Shown: piece after piece, positions 43,814 through 53,781 of the stretch
Position numbering within the stretch: position 1 is the first letter of the stretch
Layout of the letters: each line of letters opens with the position of its first letter
Assembly: GCF_002575655.3 (NCBI RefSeq)
Contig: NC_053037.3
Span: 318,831,294 to 318,895,293, forward strand
Length of the DNA stretch: 64,000 nucleotides
From: Aegilops tauschii subsp. strangulata
Lineage: Eukaryota; Streptophyta; Magnoliopsida; Poales; Poaceae
Direction: 5' to 3'
The notes under the pieces: generated by a model
Seen by the model: only the letters and a program-made list of their open reading frames with translations
Told to the model about the DNA's origin: nothing
The model's database searches: none
Position numbers and translations under genes: made by a program

Positions 43814-46593
43814 GATCTATCCTTGCTTTTATGCCTAGCTAGGGGCGTTAAACGATAGCGCTTGTTGGGAGGCAACCCAATTTTATTTTTAGTTTTTTTG
43901 CTTTTTGCTTCTGTTTAGGAATAAATATTTGTTCTATCCTCTGGTTAGATTTGTTTTTATGTTTTAATTAGTGTTTGTGCCAAGTTAAACCTATAGGATC
44001 TTCTTGGATGATAGTTATTTGATCTTGCTGTAATTTCCAGAAACTTTCTGTTCACGAAAAAATTGTTAAAAATCACCAGAACGTGATAAAATAGTGAGTC
44101 CAATTGCTTCTGATCAATAAACAAATTGCCTAGGTCTTCCTATTTTGGCTGATTTTTTGGAGTTCCAGAAGTTTGCGTTAGTTACAGATTACTACAGACT
44201 GTTCTGTTTTTGACAGATTCTGTTTTTCGTGTGTTGTTTGCTTATTTTGATGAATCTATGGCTAGTAAAATAGTTTATAACCATAGAGAAGTTGGAATAC
44301 AGTAGGTTTAATACCAATATAAATAAAGAATGAGTTCATTACAGTACCTTGAAGTGGTCTTTTGTTTTCTTTCGCTAACGGAGCTCACGAGGTTTCTGTT
44401 GAGTTTTGTGTTGTGAAGTTTTCAAGTTTTGGGTGAAAGATTTTTGATGGATTATGGAACAAGAAGTGGAAAGAGCCTAAGATTGGGGATGCCCATGGCA
44501 CCCCCAAGATAATCTAAGGACACCAAAAAGCCAAAGCTTGGGGATGCCCCGGAAGGCATCCCCTCTTTCGTCTACTTCCATCGGTAACTTTACTTGGAGC
44601 TATATTTTTATTCACCACATGATATGTGTTTTGCTTGGAGCGTCTTGTATGATTTGAGTCTTTGCTTTTTAGTTTACCACAATAATCCTTGCTGTACACA
44701 CCTTTTGAGAGAGACGCACATGATTCGGAAATTATTAGAATACTCTATGTGCTTCACTTATATCTTTTGAGTTATATAATTTTTGCTCTAGTACTTCACT
44801 TATATCTTTTAGAGCACGGTGGTGGATTTGTTTGATAGAAACTATTGATCTCTCATGCTTCACTTAGATTATTTTGAGAGTCTTAAATAGCATGGTAATT
44901 GCTTGAATAATCCTAATATGCTAAGCATAAATGATTTGTAAAAATTCTTATGAGTGTGTTGAATACTAAGAAAAGTTTGATGCTTGATAATTGTTTTGAG
45001 ATATGAAGATGGTGATATTAGAGTCATGCTAGTTGAGTAGTTGTGAATTTGAGAAATACTTGTGTTAAAGTTTGTGATTCCCGTAGCATGCACGTATGGT
45101 GAACCATTATGTGATGAAGTCGGAGCATGGTTTATTTATTGATTGTCTTCCTTATGAGTGGCGGTCGGGGACGAGCGATGGTCTTTTCCTACCAATCTAT
45201 CCCCCTAGAGCATGCGCGTAATACTTTGCTTTGATAACTTGTAGATTTTTGCAATAAGATATGAGTTCTTTATGACTAATGTTGAGTCCATGGATTATAC
45301 GCACCCTTCCTCCTTCCACCATTGCTAGCCTCTCTAATACCGCGCACTTTTCGCCGGTATCAAACACCCACCATATACCTTCCTGAAAATAGCCACCATA
45401 CCTACCTATTATGGCATTTCCATAGCCATTCCGAGATATATTGCCATGCAACTTTCCACCGTTCTGTTTATTATGACACGCTCCATCATTGTCATATTGC
45501 TTTGCATGATCATGTAGTTGACATCATATTTGTGGCAAAGCCACCGTTCATAATTCTTTCATACATGTCACTCTTGATTCATTGCATATCCCGGTATACC
45601 GCCGGAGGCATTCATATAGTCATATTTTGTTCTAAGTATCGAGTTGTAATTGTTGAGTTGTAAGAAAATAAAAGTGTGGTGATCTTCATTTTTAGAGCAT
45701 TGTCCCAAGTGAGAAAAAGGATGATGGAGACTATGATTCCCCCACAAGTCGAGATGAGACTCTGGACGAAAAATAGATAAATAAAAGAGGCCATAAAAAA
45801 GAGGGAGAAAAGTCCCAAATAAAAAAATGAGAGAAAAAGAGAGAAGGGACAATGTTAATATCCTTTTACCACACTTGTGCTTCAAAGTAGCACCATGATC
45901 TTCATGATAGAGAGTCTCTCGTTCTGTCACATTCATATACTAGTGGGAATTTTTCATTATAGAACTTGGCTTGTATATTCCAATGATGGGCTTCCTCAAA
46001 ATAACCTAGGTCTTCGTGAGCAAGCGAGTTGGATGCACACCCACTTAGTTTCCTTTGTTGAGCTTTCATATACTTATAGCTCTAGTGCATCCGTTGCATG
46101 GCAATCCCTACTCACTCACATTGATATCTATTGATGGGCATATCCATAGCCCGTTGATACGCCTAGTTGATGTGAGACTATCTTCTCCCTTTTTGTCTTC
46201 TCCACAACCACCATTCTACTCCACATATAGTGTTATATCCATGGCTCACGCTCATGTATTGCGTGAAGATTGAAAAAGTTTGAAAATGTCAAAAGTATGA
46301 AACAATTGCTTGGCTTGTCATCGGGGTTGTTCATGATTTAAATACTTTGTGTGGTGAAGATAGAGCATAGCCAGACTATATGATTTTGTAGGGATAACTT
46401 TCTTTGGCCATGTTATTTTGAGTATGCTTGAAGCATTATTATTTTTATGTCAATATAAACTTTTGTCTTGAATCTTCTGGATCTGAATATTCATACCACA
46501 ATTAAGAAGAATTACATTGAAATTATGCCAAGTAGCACTCCGCATCAAAAATTCCGTTTTTATCATTTACCTACTCGAGGACGAGCCAGAATT
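43814..46593 (+). other. Non-coding 3' internal region of element E
   Basis: 2.8 kb with no recognised protein. It contains two polypurine-like motifs near 44479 and 44533, a hairpin at 44540-44563, and a purine-rich tract at about 45712-45850 (AAGAGAGAAAAAG type). RT and integrase would normally occupy this place. Confidence 0.75.
44540..44563 (+). other. Inverted repeat (hairpin) in element E
   Basis: GGGGATGCC and GGCATCCCC, nine perfectly complementary bases, are separated by six. The left arm overlaps an internal copy of the polypurine-tract motif AAGCTTGGGGATGC. Confidence 0.7.
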
Positions 46594-46608
46594 AAGCTTG
46601 GGGATGCT
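46594..46608 (+). other. Polypurine tract of element E
   Basis: AAGCTTGGGGATGCT directly precedes the 3' LTR. The same motif occurs internally near 44533 and, in variant form, near 44479. Confidence 0.7.
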
Positions 46609-48178
46609 TGATACGTCTCCAACGTATCTATAATTTTTGATTGCTCCATGCTATATTATCTACTGTTTTGGACATTATTGGGCTTTATTATTCACTTTTA
46701 TATTATTTTTGGGACTAACCTATTAACCGAAGGCCCGGCCCAGAATTGCTGTTTTTTGCCTATTTTAGAGTTTCGTAGAAAAGGAATATCAAACGGAGTC
46801 CAAACGGAATGAAACCTTCGGGAACGTGATTTTTAGGAAGATTATGATCCGGGAGACTTGGACCCTACGTCAAGAAACAAAAGAGGAGGCCACGAGGTAG
46901 GGGGCGCGCCCACCCCCCCAGGGCATGCCCTCCACCCTCGTGGGCCCCCTGTTTCTCCACCGACGTACTCCTTCCTCCTATATATACCTACGTACCCCCA
47001 AACGATCAGATACGGAGCCAAAAACCTAATTCCACCGTCGCAACCTTCTGTACCCACGAGATCCCATCTTGGGTCCTGTTCCGGAGCTCCGCCAGAGGGG
47101 GCTTCTACATCAACACCATAGCCTCTCCGATGAAGTGTGAGTAGTTTACTTCAGACCTTCGGGTCCATAGTTAGTAGCTAGATGGCTTCTTCTCTCTTTT
47201 TGGATCTCAATACAATGTTCTCCCCCTCTCTCGTGGAGATCTATTCGATGTAATCTTCTTTTTGCGGTGTGTTTGTTGAGATCGATGAATTGTGGGTTTA
47301 TGATCAAGATTATCTATGAACAATATTTGAATCTTCTCTGAATTCCTTTATGTATGATTGGTTATCTTTGCAAGTCTCTTCGAATTATCAGTTTGGTTTG
47401 GCCTACTAGATTGATCTTTCTTGCAATGGGAGAAGTGCTTAGCTTTGGGTTCAATCTTGCGGTGTCCTTTCCCAGTGACAGTAGGGGCAGCAAGGCATGT
47501 ATTGTATTGTTTCCATCGAGGATAACAAGATGGGGTTTTTATCATATTGCATGAATTTATCCCTCTACATCATGTCATCTTGCTTAAGGCGTTACTCTGT
47601 TTTCATGAACTTAATACTCTAGATGCATGCTGGATAGCGGTCGATGAGTGGAGTAATAGTAGTAGATGCAGGCAGGAGTCGGTCTACTTGTCTCGGACGT
47701 GATGCCTATATACATGATCATACCTAGATATTCTCATAACTATGCTCAATTCTGTCAATTGCTCAACAGTAATTCGTTCACCCACCGTAAAATACTTATG
47801 CTCTTGAGAGAAGCCAATAGTGAAACCTATGGCCCCCGGGTCTATCTTCATCATATTAATCTTCCAACACTTAGTTATTTCCTTTGCTTTTACTTTGCTT
47901 TTATTTTCCTTTGCATCTTTATCACAAAAATACCAAAAATATTATCCTATTATATCTATCAGATCTCACTCTCGTAAGTGACTGTGAAGGGATTGACAAA
48001 CCCTTATCGCGTTGGTTGCGAGGATTTATTTGTATTGTGCAGGTACGAGGGATTTGCGCGTAGCCTCCTACTGGATTGATACCTTGGTTCTCAAAAACTG
48101 AGGGAAATACTTACGCTACTTTGCTGCATCACCCTTTCCTCTTCAAGGGAAAACCAACGCCGTGCTCAAGAGGTAGCA
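46609..48178 (+). repeat. 3' LTR of element E (1570 bp)
   Basis: Starts TGATACGTCTCC and ends AAGAGGTAGCA, followed by TACAC. It has a small extra CCACCCCCC stretch and a duplicated CTTTTACTTTG segment relative to the 5' LTR. Confidence 0.93.
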
Positions 48179-48183
48179 TACAC

Positions 48184-49202
48184 TCGTCACCGGGTCCCAC
48201 TTCCAAAAATCTCACAGTGCCTTGAGGTTGAGTACACAGATGATCTACGTAGGTTCAAATACGATCATGGTGACTGTCGTCTATAGAAGATAGCAATTTG
48301 TTGAGTTCCCAACCGCTCTTAGGATTACACAAACTATCATGTTGTTGCTATCTTCGACAAGCTTGTTGCCGTCCTTACTTCCATGCCTCATTGGATATTG
48401 CTCAAAAATCAATTTTTGTACATGGATGAGTACTGTGATGCAATTCAATACGAGAGTCGTGTTTGCTGCCACCACTCATGGCACTATTTTTGCATGGAAT
48501 CCTTATTGTTTTGATACGTTTGTCTTCCACCGTAATTAGAATTGTTTCATCCACTTGCATGTGAGTTAGTATACCTGTACTAATTAACCTTCTTGTGTTT
48601 CCAAGGTCCTGTGAACATTCCACCACCTATACTTGAAACAAATTATAACCAAGGGGGAGATGACGATGGTGATGACCACGAGCATGCATGAGGACGAGCA
48701 GGACCTACATACTCAGTGGCGCCTGGCAACTTATCCCGATGGATCACCTCTTCTTGTATGTATATAGGGCACTACTGATGTTACTAAGGAAGCAGGAGTT
48801 GTCTCCCATGATCGCACTCTCCGGACCTATTCCAACATCCGTTGTAGGGTATTTGGGATGGACACTAGTGTGCTAGCACCAACACCTTCTGACTGGTTCC
48901 GTATTGATAGTATTGGAGAAAACTCGCTCTTCCTTGGACAAAACTATCCAATGATGGTGAAAGGCGATCCATCTGTTGTTGGCACAACGTTACTACCGTT
49001 TATGAGAAGCAACTGTATCGATACCTCGGACATTGCTATGGTTCCCTACCCTGGCTATAACAATATGCGTCCTGATATAGGCCGCTTCAGCCTGGATGAT
49101 GAGTCCTGCATTGGTTTCGATATTGATAATAGCTTCCCCTTCCCAGAGGCTTACTTATGGTTTAAAGCAAGCGTTTCCAACTCCGAGGATTGGTTGAGCT
49201 GA
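48184..49202 (+). pseudogene. F-box/DUF295-like pseudogene, 3' part
   Basis: This continues the frame broken at 39954 (VYT then RHRVPLPKISQCLEVEYTDD). It carries nonsense codons near 48281, 48299 and 48314, then KLVAVLTSMPHWILLKNQFLY. An intron with a TTCCAAG acceptor at about 48605 leads to a last exon. That exon has a frame break and a stop before 48780 and then 115 clean codons (48858-49202) ending NSEDWLS. The segment SIGENSLFLGQNY fits the DUF295 end pattern. The gene was probably dead before element E arrived, as stops lie on both sides. Confidence 0.65.
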
Positions 49203-50623
49203 AGTTCATTTCATTGCTTGTTATTTGTTGTGTGATAAAAACTTTAGTTTTACTAGAATGTTTTGTTGGAAATAATCTATAATCCAACATGTATCCTCGT
49301 TGTCGTTGTGTGTTGATGACTTGTTGTATGTAATGAATGGTACATTTGCATATGCATGTCATAAACTCAATTTATGAACGGTTTTCGAGTCACTTCTTGG
49401 AGTGTGAGTACCGTAGTAGTATAGCCAGCATCCAGTTATATGAAGTTGCCACATCACATAGAGCCAACCTAATAGTGGAGTATGCTAGTGCAATAGTTAG
49501 TCCTATTAGTAGTATACCATCAACTAGAGCTAGGTGTTGCACGGAGGCCGAGAAATATGGTGATAGCGTGACTGTGTGAGGTGGGCTTGTACGTAGTATG
49601 ATGTAGGCACATGGCTTGCCATGTTTCCTACTCCTCCGGTCTAAATGTGGAGAATATTTGGTCGAGTTCTTCCTCCTTTTGCTGACACGTGGGATATCCA
49701 GCATCCAGGTCGTGTCATGCAAGAAAATGGAGTGCTAGTTGAAGCCACATGATGTGCATCTTGGGTTAAACTGTAAATAGAATCTTACTCTTGAGTAACT
49801 CCAAAAGCGACCACCAAAGATCTTGATTGGATTTTTTTTCATCACCAGCACGTCGAGGTGAAAGATGTGCAGGTTCAGTGGGTCATCTTGCGTTTTCACC
49901 GACATGTGGGACCGCATGTGAGCAAATAGAAGATGGGCACACTCCGCGTGTCTGCTGGCTGGCTGAGAAGAGAGAGAGAGAGAGGAGGGCTGAGCACGAA
50001 CTCAAGGAAATTTTGCGACAATGTGAGTAGTACTAGTGGTGTACCGTACTCCTGGAGAGATAATGTGTTCGCTCTACGTAACTAGCACCTCGATATAGTG
50101 GGGTGGCATGGGCCATAACTAGCATTCACGTCTAGCGGTACAGCACATGCCACCCACACGAGTCCAATCTGACACCAATTTTCTTGGAGTCCATGCTACA
50201 ACTATCTCTTCTCCCTCCCGTTTTCTCTAACTCAGCAATCGCGTAGTGGGCGGGGTGGCGGTTTGCCGATAGTCGGTTTTCTCAACTGCGGTCCCACTTG
50301 TAAGTGAAAATGCAACACAGCATGCATTCCCCCTTGAGCGGCGTGCTGGACCAACCGTGTGGGGGTGCGACGTGAACACGGCAGGCTTTTCCTTTTGAAC
50401 ATGTAAAATTTGGTTCTGCTCCATGGCGCTGCCGATAGATAGAAATAACGATTTTCCCTAGTGTAATGAGAAGTTTGGTTCTGGTGCGGTTCATGCATGG
50501 AGTATGTATGAAAATTATGAAGTTGATGCGAAAGGTAAGATAATTACTAGTACAATATACTACTACATGGAATTGACGGAAAGATAAAGATACATACAGA
50601 TCCATCAACGACATCCTCATGCC
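49203..50623. other. Intergenic region
   Basis: No gene recognised. There is a short GA microsatellite near 49967-49987. Short ORFs on both strands show no family features. Confidence 0.45.
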
Positions 50624-51193
50624 CTAGTGTGCCGGGTTACCAACCGACGTTTGAGGAGCAGTCGCGTTGGCGGCGAGCTCAACGTGCTTCTGAACAATGT
50701 CGTCCAAGGTTGTCCCGCGGTCCAAGAAGGCCAGCATGCTATCATCCTCCTCTTGCACGTAGTAGTCCTTGTGGATGATTTGCGCGTAGACGTTGGTGAT
50801 TATGTCGATGGTGTCTTGCTGCGCCAGGCGCTGCGCGGAGAGCGCGGCCTCGAGGTGGACATTCTCTGGCGCGACGGCGGGCAGTCGCAGGGCCACCAGT
50901 GCGTCGAAGAGGTTTTCACCATAGAGGCTGTTGAGGGTGGCGGGAATCGCAGAGCCTAGGCGCGTGGGATGGAGGCGTACGTCAAGGTCGTCCGCGAGCT
51001 TCTTGACGACGGTGAACTTGTCGAGGAAGCCGGCGAGGACCTCGTCAAATAAGGAGATGAAGTTGTCATCCAAGAGGCCTCTCCCCCTGGCGGCCTCAAG
51101 CACGACCTGGAGACGTTCCTCAGTGCCTGGCCGCAGGCCGGCGTCGTGGACCATCTGGCACAGCCGGCTGATGCTCGCGCTCATCGCCTCCAT
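50624..51193 (-). CDS. Uncharacterised protein, 189 codons
   Basis: An intact single-exon frame from ATG 51193 (MEAMSASISRLCQMV) to a stop at 50624-50626. The protein is alpha-helical in character and Leu/Ala/Asp-rich, without signal peptide, membrane segment or cysteine motif. Segments such as LLDDNFISLFDEVLAGFLDKF and the acidic VQEEDDSMLAFLDRG suggest a soluble protein. I do not recognise the family; a faint likeness to plant phosphotransfer proteins at the LLDDNF stretch fails because no HxxKGSS motif follows. CATATATTGG near 51299-51308 (minus) could be a TATA box. GC-rich codon use differs from the flanking AT-rich DNA, which supports a real grass gene or recent relic. Confidence 0.55.
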   Translation of the reverse strand: MEAMSASISRLCQMVHDAGLRPGTEERLQVVLEAARGRGLLDDNFISLFDEVLAGFLDKFTVVKKLADDLDVRLHPTRLGSAIPATLNSLYGENLFDALVALRLPAVAPENVHLEAALSAQRLAQQDTIDIITNVYAQIIHKDYYVQEEDDSMLAFLDRGTTLDDIVQKHVELAANATAPQTSVGNPAH

Positions 51194-51436
51194 GGGTCTA
51201 GCTTCTAGTCAACTGATCTTGTGATTGGAGTGATCATTCTTGCCCTTGGTTAGGGTCCGTAGGTGCATAGGATTTCATAGATTGGACTAGCGGGGAGCCA
51301 ATATATGAAAAGTGCAGACTGCGTTGCATTCACGTGTGTGTTGGCCATCTAGTCCTCGGCCCTCCCTCCATGCCGGTGCAGTATAGTCATATCACCGAGA
51401 CCAAGTTGGGGCAAAACGAGAGAACTTTGATGTTTA

Positions 51437-51657
51437 CTGGTTTATTGGTCCCCTTTGCATTTTGCGCCAAGTTTTGACCTTTGATTTAACTAATAAAATT
51501 TTAATGCATGTAACCAAAAATAATATCATTGGAAACTATGTTCAAATACGAATCCAATGATACAATTTTTGGTGACATGCATTATTATTATTTTAGTTAA
51601 AACTATGGTCAAAATTTGGCACAAAATACTAAGGGGGCCAATAAACCAAGACGGAGG
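51437..51657. mobile_element. Stowaway-like MITE (first of an abutting pair)
   Basis: A palindromic element of about 220 bp. CTGGTTTATTGGTCCCC on the left pairs with GGGGGCCAATAAACCAAGACGGAGG on the right, and ACCAAAAATAATATCATTGG pairs near the centre with its complement. TA dinucleotides flank it. The outermost left terminus (CTCCGT) is eroded. Confidence 0.75.
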
Positions 51658-51659
51658 TA

Positions 51660-51873
51660 CTACCTCTCTCTCAGTTTACAGGGCGTGCGCGTACTTCTAA
51701 GTCGTCAATTTGACCAACCTAATACAAATCATATATTACAAAAAATATACCAATACAAACTTCAGATGTTCTATTTTCAAACGGTGTAATTTTTGTGTAT
51801 ATAGTTTATATTAGGGTAACAAAATTCGCAACCTAGGTATACGCGTAGGACTTGTAAACTGAAACGAGGGTAG
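51660..51873. mobile_element. Stowaway MITE (second of the pair)
   Basis: Termini CTACCTCTCTCTCAGTTTAC and its imperfect inverted copy GTAAACTGAAACGAGGGTAG, flanked by TA at 51658-51659 and 51874-51875. The interior is near-palindromic, AT-rich and non-coding. It shares its left TA with the neighbouring MITE. Confidence 0.82.
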
Positions 51874-51875
51874 TA

Positions 51876-52609
51876 GGAGTAGTATTTTGTAATTGTTGTC
51901 ACTGCATAAAGAGAATTGAGCACTGCATGTTGTGCTAAGTAGTCTCAAGTCATTGAATGCATGCACACCCCACGTCTCCTATTGGGTGATTTCTTTTTCC
52001 GTGGCAAAAACAAGGAATGAGGTGGGCAGTGAATGCACCGTGCCTAAAAGTTTTGGGATTATTTGGTTTTCGTAAGACGACTAATGCACCAGTACAGAGG
52101 GAGTACAATAGTAGTCTTTGATTGTAATTTTTTGTTGGTAGCTTACCAAGCTGACCGCTCGGTGAGTACAATAGTAGTCTAGATGAGATTTCAGATTTGA
52201 GCCATCTACCAAAAGGGAGAGTGTATAATATCATCAGGAACTATGTTCAAAACCAAATAAAACAATACTCCATGTATTTATTTACAAAGGGAGTAGTATA
52301 TTTTTTGCCATGCATTACTAGATATTGCTAGTCAAATACTAAATCCAGATGGACGTGGTAGTACTACTAAATCCAGACATTGGTGCTAGACTAGTAGTAG
52401 TACTACCAATGTAGTAGTAATATACTACCCGTTGGTCAAATTATTACATGCTACACATCACAGTGAAGTGACAAGACCCTGCGCCGGAGATGACACCTGA
52501 GTGTAGGCGCCGTGTTCGACATACCAAAGTCAGCCTCACCGTGTGCAGTCACTATCATCATGTCTGTAGAGCTAGCCTGCTTACAACTAGCCGTGTTCGA
52601 CATAATTTC
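51876..52609. other. Intergenic region
   Basis: No gene or clear transposon. A TAGTAGTACTACC-rich stretch near 52360-52430 is simple-sequence-like. Confidence 0.4.
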
Positions 52610-53550
52610 CCGTGCGTTGCCACGAGTATCTCTACACTTTTCTTATACGAGTAAGATGCCCGTGCATTGCATGGAACACCAAGATTGGGGGTGGACGGCG
52701 CCGGCAGCGGCCATCGCGCCATATTGTTCCATGGCCTTCTAGATGTGGTGGGGAAGAGATAGGGCTCATTGTGAGAGACACAGAGTTGTTGGTAAATAGG
52801 GAACAAGTGCGGGCATCTTTTTGCAAAACTGCAGTAGTTTGCTTTGTATGCGTCAGACCTAGATCCGACGGCTATTGGTGAAACATGGCAGGCACACCAT
52901 CATCACCGACTCAAGACCTCTTTGATTAGCAGGATTTTGAAAATGTAGGAATAGGAAAAGTATAGATTTGGAGTGTCATGGCCACTTGAATCCGATAGGA
53001 TTAGCAAGGAGCATTTGATTTCACGGGAAAAGCAAAGGAATTGTAAAAAGAGGTTAGAGTAGATGTTAGATTTCCTATGAAATGTAGTACAAAACATTCC
53101 ATTGAAAAAATTCCTATGTGACTCAATCCTATGAATCAGAGGACAAACGTAGGAAAAATTTCAATGGATTTCCATCCTCCAAAAATCCTATAGAATTCCC
53201 TTGAATCAAAGGAGCCCTCAGGTTTTTATAGGAGTAGTATAGAGAAATAGAGAAACTCTTATAAAAAAACCGAGTTGGTGATGATGGTGTGCCTACCATC
53301 CTGCAATATGGGCCGTCCGCTATATCTGACGGACAAAAAGCAAACTATGGCAATTTTGCAAAAAGATACCCGCACCCCTCTCCACATTTGCAGATAAGGC
53401 CTTCCCTCGTTCATTTCGTCTCCCACAAGATAAATGACTCGTATAAATGCATCTTGATGTTCCATGCAACGCATGGGCCTCTTGCTGGTAATAATAAAAA
53501 GTGTACTCGAGTAATGGGTATATCGTTGTCGCACCTATGCACGCGAATAT
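52610..53550. mobile_element. Fold-back element with long inverted arms, host of a nested MITE
   Basis: Left arm about 52610-52910 and right arm about 53262-53550 are imperfect inverted copies. Examples are GGCACACCATCATCACCGACTC against GAGTTGGTGATGATGGTGTGCC, and the block TTTTTGCAAAACTGCAGTAG against its complement near 53345. GCATTGCATGGAACACCAAG also matches on both sides. The outer ends are not sharply defined and no transposase is present. The class is uncertain. Confidence 0.6.
52914..53217. mobile_element. Tourist-like MITE nested in the fold-back element
   Basis: About 304 bp with imperfect terminal inverted repeats AGACCTCTTTGATT and AATCAAAGGAGCCC, flanked by TCA on both sides (52911-52913 and 53218-53220). 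It is AT-rich with no coding capacity. It lies in the loop of the surrounding inverted repeat. Confidence 0.68.
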
Positions 53551-53781
53551 TTATCGTAACATAGTACCTCGTGCTGGATAGTCGTACTATTACAAGTTTC
53601 AAACTAATATTACAAATGCTAGGAGTAATGCTACACCTACGAAGAGGGAATTATTAGGAAGTTTACGTGAGAGCTTTCGTTACTTTAGGTGGATGCAGCA
53701 TTATCATACAAACTAAAATCCATCGCCCTGACAAGTCACTAATGGGCAAATAAATATTTGAGTCTCTAGCGACTTGATGTT

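Larger units (their letters stand above)
39955..48178 (+). mobile_element. Element E: Sabrina-like Athila retrotransposon lacking RT and integrase
   Basis: An 8.2-kb element flanked by TACAC: 5' LTR 39955-41510, tRNA-Asp-type primer site, one long Gag-protease ORF, 2.8 kb without coding sequence, polypurine tract and 3' LTR 46609-48178. No RT, RNase H or integrase motif occurs on either strand, so it depends on enzymes from another element. The Sabrina assignment is from memory of Triticeae LTR sequence starting TGATACGTCTCCAACG. It splits an F-box-like pseudogene. Confidence 0.92.

Noticed and set aside
45712..45850. Purine-rich stretch as a gene or promoter
   Set aside because: Simple A/G-rich sequence in the non-coding part of element E, with no further signal.
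50624..51193. Histidine phosphotransfer protein
   Set aside because: LLDDNF is suggestive, but the essential phospho-acceptor histidine motif and the family's helical order are missing.
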